A stretch of DNA of 64,000 nucleotides from Gonapodya prolifera JEL478 (lineage: Eukaryota; Monoblepharomycota; Monoblepharidomycetes; Monoblepharidales; Gonapodyaceae): contig KQ965755.1 of assembly GCA_001574975.1 (NCBI GenBank), positions 97,632 to 161,631 of the forward strand. Reading direction: 5' to 3'. The notes beneath the pieces were generated by a model that did not search any database, had not been told where the DNA came from, and worked only from the letters and a program-made list of their open reading frames with translations. A program made the translations under genes and the position numbers. Each line of letters opens with the position of its first letter. The stretch's first letter is position 1. Shown here one piece after another: positions 12,908 through 24,522 of this stretch.

Positions 12908-13720
12908 TCACGATGAAGAAGACCATGCTTCAGGGGGGTAAGATGCTGCAAGATTACACTGGTGCATGATGCGAAGATCGCCAGGATCGTCCCCTTCGAG
13001 ATTGGACGTGACAGAGTGCCAGAGAGTCCTTCAGTGATTAGAGAAGGGAAACGCATGAGATGAAATCGCAGAGAGACAGATGGTCATCGTCAATGCTACG
13101 AAATCTGACGCCCATGAACCACTCATACACTCACCAATTATCCCACACAAGCAGATCGCCGGCCTTACCCTTGACCGCAAAGACGTACTCTGGCTCCACG
13201 GCCTTTCTCATGAGCTCGAGAATCCTCTCTCGAGGGCGGGGCAGGTCGCGCATTGTGGTCTCGGACCCGTCTGGGTTCGTGGTCACGAATGCACGCGGGA
13301 TGATGCCGTGAAGTTGAAGCGAGGGGCGACCGGTCAGGGGGTTGCGCCATACCTTTCAAAAATATCGATTTTTCAGTTGTCATCTCGGGAAGCGAAGTTG
13401 AACGTGCATGACGAGATCGAGTACTCACCAATGGGAGGGTAGCCAGTCTTCCTTCTTCCCATGGCGGTAGCTCGTCCAGCGGGACTTCTTTTCTCTCGCT
13501 GACAAGCGTGCAGCCCGTTGACTCCGCCTTGCATTTTCCAGCCCAAGCATATGGGTGGGGCGGGTCTACAGAGGTGAAGTTTCGAGGCGAACAAACGGTC
13601 GCTATCGCGGAACGCTTGATAAAACTTTTTTCCGCAAGGCCCAGTCTTTCAATTCATCCGGGAGCAGCACAAAGGCGGTGTACCCGCTCACATCTATCGA
13701 TATTCATGGTATCAGTATCA
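12908..13720 (-). CDS. TauD/TfdA-family 2-oxoglutarate/Fe(II) dioxygenase-like protein (N-terminus unresolved)
   Basis: The C-terminal half is clear. The exon 13352-13135 reads VWRNPLTGRPSL...PEYVFAVKGKAGDLLVWDNW, the strand-loop seen in taurine-dioxygenase relatives (usually QxGDLVxWDN). It is joined in phase to the last exon 13028-12908, reading TLWHSV...GDLRIMHQCN. An upstream exon ends at 13429 (ELPPWEEGRLATLPL). Further upstream YTAFVLLPDELKDWALRKK fits the family, but a frame change in an A-run near 13625 and another near 13575 are needed. The HxD iron ligands expected nearer the N-terminus were not found, and no start codon could be fixed. Substrate unknown. Activity is doubtful if the frame breaks are real. 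Confidence 0.6.
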
Positions 13721-13729
13721 TAATTGATC

Positions 13730-14890
13730 ACCTATCGACTTATGTAAAGCCTTTGACACCTACACGACGTCGCACCAACTGGCATGGCGATTACGTCTCC
13801 ACTTCCGCCATCGTAGCTGAGTTTGAATTGGTGGCTTAGCGGCATTATTCACTGGTTGAACAGTGGGGAATGTCGTGACACGGGGTGGGTGTTTATCATC
13901 TTCTACACACAGACGAAGAAATAAATGTCAACGCAACGATATATTAGTATTGAGCGGGTTCGCTCACATGGTGCTGCGTAAATATGCCATCGGTAGTATC
14001 GAGTGTTTCCCAGTGGTGGAGCCGTCGCATGAAAATCCGCTTGCGAAGGGTGCTTGAGTTTGAATGACTCAATACCGTAATGATCGTGGATAGTCCCTAG
14101 TATATTTGTCTTGTCTCCTTGAATGCACCGGCAGTCATTTCATTGGAAGTCGCCTCATCATTGCCGATAACATGAAGCTGTGGCAGTCCAAGAACTAGTG
14201 TGGTGCCACCAAGAACATGACTCTTATTCAGAGCGTTCTTGGACACGTCACCGTGATAGTGACTGGTGCATTTCTCGGCGGAGTCGAAAATAAGGGCGAA
14301 CTTGACTTGCGAAGCAGGTGCAATTCATTGCTGACCACGAATAACCAAAACTTGGTGATCTGCGAGGGCACGCTCTATGACGCAGAAGTCTTCCGCTACA
14401 GCATGCAGGGCGTTTCGTGATTCCACAATGTGGAGTTTTAGAACGAGCTTAAAACGCCTACGTGAGAGATTGTCAAGGTCGGCTCCAGCTCCGAAGTTGA
14501 CTCTGGACCCTCTGTAGCCTGAGTTTCGTCAAACTTTGTGAGTGGCCTGAGAGATATCTTGGGACTCATTTTCCCGTCGAGGCGCCTCGCTGACAGTTGA
14601 TACAACTCGACCCAGTCGATTCCGTTCCGCCAGCTGCCTTGGGAAGGCGTGGTTTTCCGTCGCTCGGGGAGAACATCCTCCCGGAGTTTCGATCACGATG
14701 GTAGGGGCGGTGCCACAAAGTACTGCTTCCTTCTTCGAGTAGAAATGTACTGTGGCGTCTCAAGCTGTGGCATAAAAACTGAAGTGTGTTGCGCATTGGG
14801 GATTTTGCTTGCCTTTCTTTCCCGACTCCTTGTGAGTGAAATCACATCAACAATTCAAAGAAAAGTTTCATATCTTGAAGTGGTGCATAT
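13730..14890. other. Intergenic stretch without a recognisable gene
   Basis: Only short open frames with no recognisable domain (for example 14217-14420 plus). The missing N-terminal exons of the dioxygenase could lie in the left part, but I could not identify them. Confidence 0.35.
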
Positions 14891-14897
14891 CTTTATT

Positions 14898-15122
14898 TCA
14901 GAGGTGAAAGAAGTGGTTGTTGAATGGTGGCAGCGCAAATATTGGCACTCTCCACCCATCTGTCCAAACTTCATCCTTCGACTTTACAATGGCGGAATCC
15001 TCGGGAGCGAGAATGAGACGATCGAAATACAAGGGCTCCTGTTGATGTTGAACTGACGTACCCTGCATTTCAGATGGTGAGTTGTTGCTCATTTCGGCGC
15101 CCGCAAATTTTACAAACGACAT
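14898..15122 (-). CDS. Small hypothetical protein (about 74 aa)
   Basis: ATG at 15122 starts MSFVKFAGAEMSNN and the frame runs to a stop at 14898. No known domain, signal peptide or membrane segment. It lies next to and divergent from the channel gene. It may be a chance frame. Confidence 0.2.
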   Translation of the reverse strand: MSFVKFAGAEMSNNSPSEMQGTSVQHQQEPLYFDRLILAPEDSAIVKSKDEVWTDGWRVPIFALPPFNNHFFHL

Positions 15123-15197
15123 CGTCGTCGTCTCCAGCCCGCAGTCAGCGGCCCACGAATCCCACCCTCGTACGAATCTCTCTTCCCTCCGTCCCCT

Positions 15198-17412
15198 TTG
15201 CCGACGACTTCTGTGGACGGAAGCGACAACGGTTATCCAGCCGATTCCAGCAAGGCATCGCCAGGAGCAAAGCCGAAGAGGGCGTTTTTTTCGCCTCCCG
15301 AGGGCATAAAGCCATGGACTCCACCTGCCAAGTATCTGCAGAAGGGACTGGAAGTGGCGTGGGAGCCGCTTCGGATGGCTCCGACGATGTCGAGCAGGAA
15401 ATGAACGGCGAAAACAACTTATACGTGCCGGACACGGTCGACGACGGTGATAATACGCGAGTTCTCGATGACCACTCACAGATGGTACGATTTCACTCAA
15501 ATTCTTGTGATCGAAACCAGAGATTCGTACAACAACATCCGAAAGTTGATATTCAGCCAAGCCATTCGCCAGAATATCAACCGTTTAGAAGCGCGACACG
15601 TCAATTTCTCGGATGTCGTTGACGTGGACGACGCATTTGACACGCATGTGCGGGAGGAGCTCGCAGCCGAGCGGGCCGACTCGGACTATTTCCGCATGGT
15701 CCTTTTCGTGATAAACTCGGCGAATTCTGTTCTCATTGCTCTGCAGACTGACCCTGAGCTGGCGAGCATTGTCATCACGACATGGCTGTGAAACGAATTA
15801 GTACTGAACCACTTCATACAACGTTATTCTCTACTCATCCCAAGAGACTACTAAATACGGTCACATAATCCAAATAGTCGATCAACTATTTATCGGCATG
15901 GAAATCCTCTTCAAGTGGTACGTCGACTTTTGGGGCCACTGGTCGTCAGGGTGGCGCTGGTTAGACTTTGTGCTGGTCGGAGCGAGCTTGGCCGGAGGAA
16001 GTGAGGAAGTTGCAGATTCTCACAAACGTTTGCGCTGTGTAAAACACGGTACGACGCTACGTCAACCATCGCTCGCCTTCGCCAGCAATGGGCGTATTCT
16101 GCGGATCCTTCGTGTCCTCGTGCGTTGCGGAGTCTTCGGAGTCTTGGGTTTCTTCGAGGACTACAAATGATTGTTCAGAAGGTCGTAGACTCTCTAGTAG
16201 GTGAGCGTTCGGTTGTTGGAATCTTGAACCCTCTCGCGATCGAAAGGAGAGCTTTGGTTTGACCTTTTATGTCTTCTAAAATAGACATGGTGAACATCGT
16301 CCTCCTACTCCTCATTGTCATGTTTATCTTCGCGGTTTTCGGAACAACGTTGTTTGCAGATCACGATTCGCAGCACTGGTGCGTCAAGTCTGGGGGAAGC
16401 TGGGCATTTCACGCCCGCTCTCGCTTCCATGAACCACTTTGTTGAATCTTGACTAACGGACTGTCACGTTTCTAAGGGGCGACCTTGGAGCTACCATGTT
16501 CACCCTTTTCATTCTCATCTAGCAGGACAGTTGGGTCGACATCTTCGAAACTTGAAGCAAAGGGACAGTTCTCGGTTGCCGCGGCGTACTTTGGCGCTTT
16601 CATCATCATTGGCGCCTTTGTGTTCCAGAATCTCATTGTGGCTGTTGTCGTCACGAACCTGGTACGTTGACGAAAACAGCTTGCCAAACATAAACGTGCG
16701 AACCAAACTTACTTCTCACGCGTGCCACAGGAATCATCCCACGACGAAGCGAAGAAGGCTGAAAAGGCGAAGCATCGACAACTTCGGTCGGAAAGTGCAA
16801 TTACAGCTCAGAAAAAAGCCGAATGGGGTGATAAGGCGAAGCCGGACATTGCCGCGAAAAGAAAGCTGCGTCAGGTGGTACCTTCGCCAGACGGGAATGA
16901 TCCTGTTTGGAAGAGCCAGATTCCTTATGAGATTCCAGTGAGTAAAGAATCACGGTTAACCCGCCGTCGTCCACACGTTCATGCCGCACGTACTTCCATC
17001 GCAGGACTTTGACAAGCTCTCGAAATCAAAGCTTGACAACTATTTCCTTGTCCTCACGGTGCTAGAAGAGAACATGCGGGAGTATCTCGAACTGAAGGAG
17101 CAACTTAAAGAAGTCCTAATGGAGCTCAAACTGATCAATGGGTCTTTGGCGGTGCCAGCCGACGCCGAAGAAGATGGCTTGGATGATGGCGACGATGGGA
17201 GCGAGGACGGGGGTGACGATGTGAGTGTCAAGTGTACAATGAGTGGTAAAGGTTTTTGAACCCACAAAACTGCAAAATAGGGAGGCGGCACACTATCCCA
17301 ATGGATGCGAACGTCAAACACGAAGAAATCTGCGGTCAAAGGTAGTCGTACCGAACTCGCAGAGGTCTTGCGTGGGTGGAAGGATCTTCGCAGAAGTCGA
17401 GACCACATTTAG
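15198..17412 (+). CDS. CatSper-like voltage-gated cation channel subunit (damaged reading frame)
   Basis: A single-domain six-helix ion channel. S1 is FRMVLFVINSANSVLIAL; S2-S3 are QLFIGMEILFKWYVDFW and WLDFVLVGASLAG. S4 has Arg every third residue (GRILRILR, then RALRSLRSLGFLR). S5 is IVLLLLIVMFIFAVFGTTLF and the pore is TMFTLFILI-x-QDSWVDIFE. S6 is FGAFIIIGAFVFQNLIVAVV, followed by a charged tail, a coiled coil (NYFLVLTVLEENMREYLELK) and a last exon ending at TAG 17410-17412. The pore has the T-x-D-x-W pattern of CatSper filters except that Thr is replaced by an in-frame TAG (near 16519); the sequence most resembles CatSper4. A one-base shift in S4 (near 16112), one after DIFE, and an unexplained join between S1 and S2 also break it. 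Several introns are consensus (e.g. after HDSQHW, VVVTNL, YEIP). The N-terminal start is uncertain. The reading is either a recent pseudogene or assembly error. In animals the channel is in the flagellar membrane and admits Ca2+. Confidence 0.75.
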
Positions 17413-17558
17413 CGAGACTTGTCTGTACACTTTATTGTGCTGATTGCTATCTTTCAAAATGTTGCGGGAAGTTCCTCCAGTGATAATTCGAGCATCCTGT
17501 CTCCCCCATGACTGTTGACTCAGCCACACTCCCTTCTTTCTGGGATTGACTTTGGAAC

Positions 17559-18341
17559 ATGCCTCCACTCCCTCTATCCATCGCTACACGCCTCAAAAGC
17601 ACCGACGCCACCAAGGCCGCGCAAAACTCCAACCCTGGCGGACTCGCTGGGTCCAACTCCATCATAAAATGCCCAATCTCCGCAGAGCCCCTCAAAGCAG
17701 TACCCGAAGCTCTCCATTCGGAAGGCCTGCATCCCACCTCTGAATCGTCTCAGCAGAGCGGGCAGTCTTCCGCGCCCACCACTCCACGGAGGAAACGGTC
17801 CCTCAGTGCGCAAATCTGCCTGCAAAACGAGTTCTCGAAGATGTTGGGGAGCGATGCCTTCGGCGACTCCGTCAAATTCTCATTCCCTTCCTGTGATGAC
17901 CTGCTCAACTTCAACGTCGTCATCACGCCGGCTTCGGGACCCTACATGGGTGGAACATTTCGCTTCAGTTTCTCCACTCCACTCACGTATCCCTATGAGC
18001 CTCCCCGCGTGAAATGCCTTCAGCGTGTCTATCACCCAAACTTGGACAGAGACGGAAACATATGCCTTGGAATCTTGACAGACGAGTGGAAGTCGACAAT
18101 GGACATTAATTCTGTTGTTCTCGGCGTCCAGCAGCTCCTTCTGGAGCCTGATGCTGCTCACCCATTTAATCTGGAGGCTGCCGAGCTTATGGTCAAAGAT
18201 CCCGAAGAGTTCGCAGGAAGAGTCAATGAGTCGATGATTGGTGGTGTCGTTGGTGGCCAATTCTATGACCGAATTGTGGGAGACACGACAATGAATGAGG
18301 TGCCTGAGATGGAACTCGAGAGAGGGCATGCTGTTGTGTAA
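17559..18341 (+). CDS. UBC12: Ubiquitin-like conjugating enzyme E2, Ubc12/UBE2M class
   Basis: An intronless frame of 260 residues. After an ~80-residue polar extension comes a complete UBC fold: FPSCDDLLNFNVVITP, YPYEPPRVKCLQRVYHPN, then the active site NLDRDGNICLGIL with catalytic Cys169, and INSVVLGVQQLLLEPDAAHP. The DDLLNF and VYHPN..GN.CL.IL...W pattern is typical of NEDD8-conjugating Ubc12. That enzyme passes NEDD8 to cullins and so activates SCF ligases. The usual MIxLxxxK-type docking tail at the N-terminus is not obvious here. The C-terminus is longer than in UBE2M (family about 180 residues), so assignment to a related E2 such as UBE2F cannot be excluded. Frame, start and length are clean. 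Confidence 0.85.
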   Translation: MPPLPLSIATRLKSTDATKAAQNSNPGGLAGSNSIIKCPISAEPLKAVPEALHSEGLHPTSESSQQSGQSSAPTTPRRKRSLSAQICLQNEFSKMLGSDAFGDSVKFSFPSCDDLLNFNVVITPASGPYMGGTFRFSFSTPLTYPYEPPRVKCLQRVYHPNLDRDGNICLGILTDEWKSTMDINSVVLGVQQLLLEPDAAHPFNLEAAELMVKDPEEFAGRVNESMIGGVVGGQFYDRIVGDTTMNEVPEMELERGHAVV

Positions 18342-18814
18342 AATTGACAAGGTAAGTGACGCCAAGGTTGATTTCCTCTTTTCTGAGTTGTTGATATCAC
18401 TTATTCAATCACCAAAGGAAGTGTGGATTTCATCACTTGATCCCGCTGTAAATAGACTTGGTGGACTGCATTATGTCATTAATGTTTGTCGTGTGCTAGT
18501 GTCTTCAATTGTTTCGTTCTTATTTTTTCCCTCCATATTCGAATTTTTCAAACTTTCCTCACTGTCCTCTCCACGGACCTGTCTCAAAAGAATGACCACT
18601 CTTTAATCCTCTTCTCGTGTGATTTCGATTTTGACACATTGCCCGTTCATGTCAGAATCTGCGACACGACGCCGGTTTATCGAAAATTCGCAATTTGGTC
18701 AACTTGCTGCTCTGTGCGGCGTGTTTGCATAGGCCGAAAGGGCGAAGTCTAGCCCAGCTTCATGACCGAACTGTCCATTGTTCTCTCGTATTGTATTGCA
18801 CTCATCGAGAATCG
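18342..18814. other. 3' flank of the E2 gene, no gene seen
   Basis: AT-richer than its surroundings, with several T-rich runs. No supported frame. It probably holds the E2 3' UTR and the terminus of the convergent minus-strand gene. Confidence 0.4.
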
Positions 18815-19758
18815 CTATGGGTATCCGGTATTCGGCTTGGCACCTTTGCGTTGTATTTCAGGCGTAAATTTGAGTGTATATTGCGAAAAAAAAAAACTTA
18901 TGTTTACCTTGTCGAAATTATCGTGGATGAATTTGACATTTTTTTTTGTCATATCAACGAATATCCATGGAATCCTTTCATCGTCGAATACCACCTCCTG
19001 GTTCCCACATCTCCTGCATACATCCATCAAGCTCATTAATATCCATTCCAGAACACAGTCCCCTTCCACGGCCATCCATAACGACCCAACTCGCTCACCA
19101 CCAGATCCGGCCTGATCGGAATTCCAAGTATTTCTGGAGGTCTCTTTCGAACGAATCATAATTGATTCCAGGAGGTGCCTCTCCACAATCTGCAACGAGC
19201 CGACAACCGTCGGACTTCCAATCCGCACCGAAGCCCACATCAGATGGTCCGAGCATCCGCTCGACACCGCAGAAGTGCTTGTGGTATCACCAATCTGCCT
19301 TCTGACACTTCTCCGAGCAGAACAAGATACGCTTGCATCGGGAACATGCCTTGAGTTGGGGAACTCTAGCCGAACGAAGGGTTGGGAGGATGCAGGAGAA
19401 GGTAATGGTGAGGGGAAGGCCTTCTGCTCCAGCGGTGCATGTAAAGTTTCCGCACACTTGACGGGCTGCAAATCGAATCTATGGTTTCGTCGCTGGGCTG
19501 TGAGTCCAGCATCACTTGTCTGCATTGCTCGCAACAGAGTGAATTGGCGAACGCCATTGCGAGCCGAGTGGGCGTCCACGCTCCAACAAGCTGACACAAC
19601 TTTTGCTTGCGTCCATTGAGGACCACACAGTCCTTGCAAAAACCCTCTCTGAGCCCGCACGAGTTGAGTTGAAACTCTTCACTGTCTCCGCTGTGGTGGC
19701 TCATCATTGTAAACCCAGTCTCGTTTCCAGTTGTTTCTGAAGCAGAGTTGTTGGCCAT
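18815..19758 (-). CDS. Cys-rich hypothetical protein
   Basis: Not recognised. ATG at 19758 begins MANNSASETTGNETGF. A Cys-rich part follows (SCGLREGFCKDCVVLNG, LCCEQCRQVML), with CxxC pairs that could bind zinc. The same frame ends at 19366, but an overlapping minus frame continues to 18815 with further Cys pairs (SVSCSARRSV, VCRRCGNQE). A frame switch near 19480 would join them. The spacing of Cys residues suggests a small zinc-binding protein, but no family could be named. Confidence 0.35.
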
Positions 19759-19860
19759 AGCTCCCTCATGCAACTAGGATAGACTGAGAATTCTGAGCCC
19801 GCCAACTCCAATATCTGCATTTGCGCAATGCTACCGTACATTCCCTCCGTGTAAGGGGTG

Positions 19861-22027
19861 TTAGCCTATGTATTCTCTGTGCCCCTGAACACAATCGGTC
19901 GAGCAGTACTTATACCCCATTCGCTCAAACGCCCTACCCTGCGCAATCATACCACCACACATGACGCACTTCCCTGTCATCATCCGCACTCTCCACTCAG
20001 CCGCCAGAGCTCGTTTCTCTCTCTCGGTAGTGGCTGAAGCGGGTGCACGAATTGCGGGGGCTGCTGCTGATGCCGCCAAAATTGATCGTGAAGCTGCGGG
20101 CTTCGAAGGCCCAGAGGATGGCGTCGGAGGGGCAGCTGCTGCGTCTTCCCGCTCCCGTTCCTTCTTCTCCTTGGTGCGCGCCTTCTCCTTTTCCCTTTCC
20201 TTCTTCTTCTTCTCCGCCTCCTTTTTGTCCCGCTCCTCTTCCATTTCGGGTGTCAGGGGTTCCGCCACTCTTGCCGCTCTCCAGTCCCACGCGGACTCTC
20301 CGGCACGAGCTCGAAAACGACGAAAAACGTCCCTGGTAGGTCGGTCTGGCGCCAACTCGTAAGCGGTTTTACCACGCGAGAGCATTGTGGGATTCGCACC
20401 GAGGTCGAGCAAAGCGGTCACAGTGTCAGGCTGAGCAGACTTGGAAGATGTATGAAGGAGGGTGGTGATGGCGTTTGAAGACGACGAAGAAGAGTCAATT
20501 TTAAAGGAAGTGTTGACGAGAGCGGAAAGAGTGAGATCCGAATGGATGGGCAGAAGTCGGTCAAGGAGAGACGAAAGAGTCGTTGTCAACAGTGGAGTTT
20601 TGCCGCGAGATGCAAAGTCCAAGAGCTTCGCCTGTGTTACGGGGTCTATCAGGGGTTTATCTTGGTCGGGTGCTTGTACTGCTTCCTGGGGTTTGTCGGG
20701 TGAGGCATTCTTTGGACCGCTGTTTGCAGGTATCGGAGGTACAACAGGAGCGAAGGACTTAGTTTCGACTTCCACGACATGAACCGTGGAAAGCTCCCGA
20801 AATATTCGCTGAAGCTCAGTGAGGGTGGGACGCTTGGTGGGGAATGGGAGTGTGCGAAGAGTAGGGAGTTCTTCAGTCACATTTGTGTGCCTGAATGTTA
20901 GATTATGCTCGTTATGTGTGAGAAAAATTCACCAACGACAACTCACCTTTGAGCACTGCTCCTTCATATCCGAAAATAACCTGCCGATTCCCCCTCCCAG
21001 CAGCATGGTAGAACACCCGCTCACTATTAGCAATGAACTTCTTCCACTCGGCGCTTTCGAGCGCTCCTCTGACTTCCTCCATGAGCGCCTTCTCGTTGTA
21101 CCTCCGAAGTCCCGCTCCTGCACTGTTGGCGTTTCCCTTGGATGAGTCCATGGTGGACTGCGACCCGCCTTGTTTCCGACGGGTTGTGTACCGGTGGAAT
21201 GATTTGGAGAGGACAGGTTTGGTGGAGAGGGGATTGGACGGGGAGGGTGGTGTGGTGGGGAGCTGGAATGTGGCGATGGCGAAGTGTCCGGAGGAAAGGA
21301 GTACTATAGTCCATGTGCGTTGAGGCCTCGGAGTCGAGTTGCTTTTCCACTTGCTGGACGGCTGGAGGGCAGCAAGGCGTTCAACTAAAGTCTGCGTGGG
21401 CGCAGGATATTCAAAGAGACATTTGTATACGAGAACGGCGCGGTCACGCTGTGGTTTAGACGCTTCTGTGGGATTCGGTTCTGTCGAGGTGACATCCTTT
21501 GCTTTCGAGCCCGAGGGAAGAACTGCGTCGGCGCTGATGGGGAAAGCAAACACCGGCCGACTTTTGGTAATGTCCGTCATCGGATTGTGGGACTTGTCCC
21601 CTCCCTGGTGTCCACCATCATTCGCCGTGTTGTCTTCACCCTCGTCCTCCTCATTGTCCGACGAATCCGACCCTTCGATCGACGAAACGTCACTCATGTC
21701 ATCAAAAGTCTCCTCTGAAATCGACTGGAGATTCTTCAGTCTCCGCTTCACGTTTAACCTGTGCCAATCCGACTTGAAGTGAAGTCGCTGGTCCACGACG
21801 GATTCGAAGGACGAGACACCGCATGCTGAACACGGCAGAGCGGATGATTCACGTGTTTCGCGTGGTTCTGAAGGGGTGGGGTTTGTTGTTTGGTCCTCGA
21901 TCGAATCGGGGTTGGCGAGTGTTGATTCGATATTGGAGGCATCGACAGTAACCGAAGAGGAAATGAAGCCCAAAAGGCCTGATGACCCAAGTGCGAACAG
22001 CGAGAGTGATGCCACCGTGCGCGACAT
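19861..22027 (-). CDS. VMS1: Vms1/ANKZF1 family peptidyl-tRNA endonuclease of ribosome quality control
   Basis: Two exons. Exon 1 (ATG 22027 to about 20933) holds a C2H2 finger (PCSACGVSSF...HFKSDWH; Cys66, Cys69, His83, His89) and an acidic linker. It then has the VLRF1 release-factor-like domain: SGHFAIATF, FHRYTTRRKQGGSQS with the catalytic Gln at 290 in GGSQ, and GRGNRQVIFGYEGAVL. Exon 2 (to stop 19861) holds FPTKRPTLTELQRIFREL, ankyrin repeats (LLDLGANPTMLSRGKTAYEL), a long Lys/Glu helix, and a C-terminal zinc-binding tail (CVMCGG...YKYCSTDCVQGH). In yeast and human the protein cleaves the tRNA from stalled nascent chains on 60S and binds Cdc48/p97. The single intron is clear, but the obvious GT/AG pair leaves the join one base out of frame. 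Everything else is intact. Confidence 0.92.
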
Positions 22028-22209
22028 GTCAGGGATGCGCCTCGAATGTTGTTTGAAGTCGGCGAGAGGTTTTATTTTCTAATGGGTTTCAGGCCCAGCC
22101 AGCAACTATTTCGGTGGTGGAGAGAGGCGCGCGTAAAACGTTTGGCAGAAAGTCCACGACTTTCCATGACTTTCCACTACATTCTACCGGCTTCGGTTTC
22201 GTGGCGGAA

Positions 22210-23700
22210 CAATTGTTAAGATTACGAAACACTTGCCCCCGCTGCAGCCAAGTCAATCATATCGTTTCATCCCAAACACTTGTGCGCCGCATGCACCACG
22301 GAAATCGAATTCTTCTCGGATATACTCATATGGCGGCTGATGCAGAGCAAGGACTTAACGCTCTCCGCGCAGCATTCCCTGACCTTGCGAGCGTCCATAA
22401 TACCCCTCGTGTAAAGGTCATATCTTGGATATCAAAATATAATAAGAAGGCAAACCCTGCCGCTCCCCTCCCCGTCAGAGGGAAACAGCAGGATACATGA
22501 TCCGCATTACGAACACTGCTATTCCCAAATAATAACGCCGCTGGGCCCGCGCAGAATGCTGCTGCCGCGAACGTCGTCCAAAACGCTCCGCCAGCTTCAC
22601 CCGCACCAGCAGCCCAACCCGCGGTCCCAATCATTCCACCAGCAGGCCCGGCCGCGGCCGATAGTGTCGCAGTCGATGATCCAGCTGCCGATGAAGACCC
22701 CGCGCCGGCTCCTATCGTAGCTGCACCCGCCCAGGTCATTCCTCCCCCAGCTCCTCCCCCGCCGCCTGTCGTCATCCCGCCACCACCAGCCGCACCACCG
22801 CTTCCACTCATCCATACTCCGATTCAACCGGCAGCGCCGATACTGCTCAATGGGGCGAGCATGTTCAATTTCGCCCCCTCCCCCCGGCCAACAGGCTCTT
22901 CAATTTACCCGCCGGTCTGCCGCCGATGGCACCATTCCTTTCTCACTTCGGCAATCCCGACGTCTCGACTGCCGACATCATATCTCGAGCCGAATCTGCG
23001 GCCGCGGTCGAAGCGTACTTGCCAAATCTATCCGGGCAGACTCCTTCTCTTACGACTTCCGAACCGAATCCTTGCACCCATTTCCCTCAAATGGCCAATC
23101 TCCAAGTACCAATGATCTCAGAGCTCCTTCTGGAGCCAGGCCTCTCGGGATTCCTCGCCCTGCGAAAAATCTCATTTATGCATCTCCCACGGTCCCCGGA
23201 AATGCGTGATCGGCTCATGGCATTACTTGCACGACCGGTCTCACGCGATACACTCAAAAAATATACATCTCCTCTTAAGGCATATAGTCGCCTGATACAC
23301 ACCGGAAAACTCCCGCTTTAAACCTCACTTTTCCTATCCCTCTCGAGGGCCTCTGTGCCTACATCGCAAACCTCTCCCTACTCCACGACCACCCCACTAT
23401 TCTGTAACATCTTTCCGCACTCCAATTTTCCAAACAGCTCTCGGAATTGACTGGCCTGAACGTTCTTCAGCTGTCGTGACGCAGCTGCTCAAAGCGGCAA
23501 GGGCCGAGCCTCGCAAGAAAACCTTTTCGCCAAGCAACCCCCATCTCATTCGATCAACTCACCAAGATCCACCAGCGACTGAATATGTTGCGAAGCGACC
23601 ACGCTCTCTTCTGGCCAGTGGTGAAACATCAACGTCGTCAGGAACGATGACTCCTCCGATGAGTTCGGGGCCGTGAATGAGAGGATTGCATGGAGGAAGA
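22210..23700 (+). mobile_element. Degenerate tyrosine-recombinase-like element (Crypton/DIRS-type remnant)
   Basis: A chain of broken frames reads as one protein. First comes a CxxC/HH finger-like start (NTCPRCSQVNHIVSSQTL...RRMHHGN). A Pro/Ala-rich linker follows (about 22545-22860). Then there is an alpha-helical part with the look of an integrase core-binding domain: VSRDTLKKYTSPLKAYSRLI, PIPLEGLCAYIANLSLL, HLSALQFSKQL, and TPISFDQLTKIHQRLN. Frame shifts (near 22880 and 23320) and stops (TAA at HPTIL-stop, TGA after NVLQLS) interrupt it. The catalytic R..HxxR..Y half is not seen, so the element is truncated. The call rests on pattern resemblance only. A degraded host gene is the alternative. 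Confidence 0.4.
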
Positions 23701-23759
23701 GAAGGAGGCTCTGGAAAGTCGGGAACCTACAAGACAGGGGAGCAAAGAACGGTATCAGG

Positions 23760-24520
23760 GTGAGGCGATTACTGGGAAATTAACGACAATGAACCATTTG
23801 ACCTTACAAGAGGACCATCTGCGCCAATCACAACAGGAACATCACGAACCCCACAGAGCTGTATTGCAAAGCGTTACGTGCCATAAGCGCCATGTCCGTC
23901 GAGTTTCCATGGACGATTGTGATGCCGAGCTATTCAATGTGAGAAATGACCCTCATGTCATGCGAGCGACGAGAGTAATCAGTGATCGCTGGAACGCACG
24001 ATTTGAATTTCAGTTGCTGGACTCGAAAATAGCAGGCAGAGTGCGAGGAAATCGTCGATTCCTCGATCGGTGTCCACGATTTCGAGGCCCCATCAGGTAA
24101 GCGATCCCTGTCTGAAACGAGAGGGCGACCGCCTGAGATATAGTCTAAGTAGAGCAGTGTGCCGATTCTGTGGGTCCGAGCTCTTTCAGCTTGTGTTTCG
24201 GGCAAAGTTGAGCTTTTCATCTTCCCAACCACTGTTGTCTCGAAGTTCGTGCACGAAGGGCCGACATAAAGTGCACACAGAATATTTCTTTTCAAATTTA
24301 CACCTACTCATCGCACAGCGAAACCAATTGTCTGTACCTGCGAAGGCGACGGTCGAGTCATCTTGGCAGCTTAAAGAAAGTAATGGAATTAGCGAAATAC
24401 CGTTTCTACCTGCCTTCTCCGTGTTTCGATTCAAAAGCGGACTTGGTCGCACCTTTGGTCGAGTGCGGTCTGTGCACGTGAAACGTTTTGGAATCGACCT
24501 TGCAGCACAAACCAGCGTCG
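23760..24520. other. Intergenic stretch; probable eL42 promoter at its right end
   Basis: No supported gene. The right end should contain the promoter and 5' UTR of the ribosomal protein gene that starts at 24523. Confidence 0.4.
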
Positions 24521-24522
24521 CC

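Noticed and set aside
13555-13839. Plus-strand frame containing TNWHGDYVST, resembling a dioxygenase H-x-D site
   Set aside because: The matching dioxygenase exons are on the minus strand; this lies in the opposite direction and has no other family motif.
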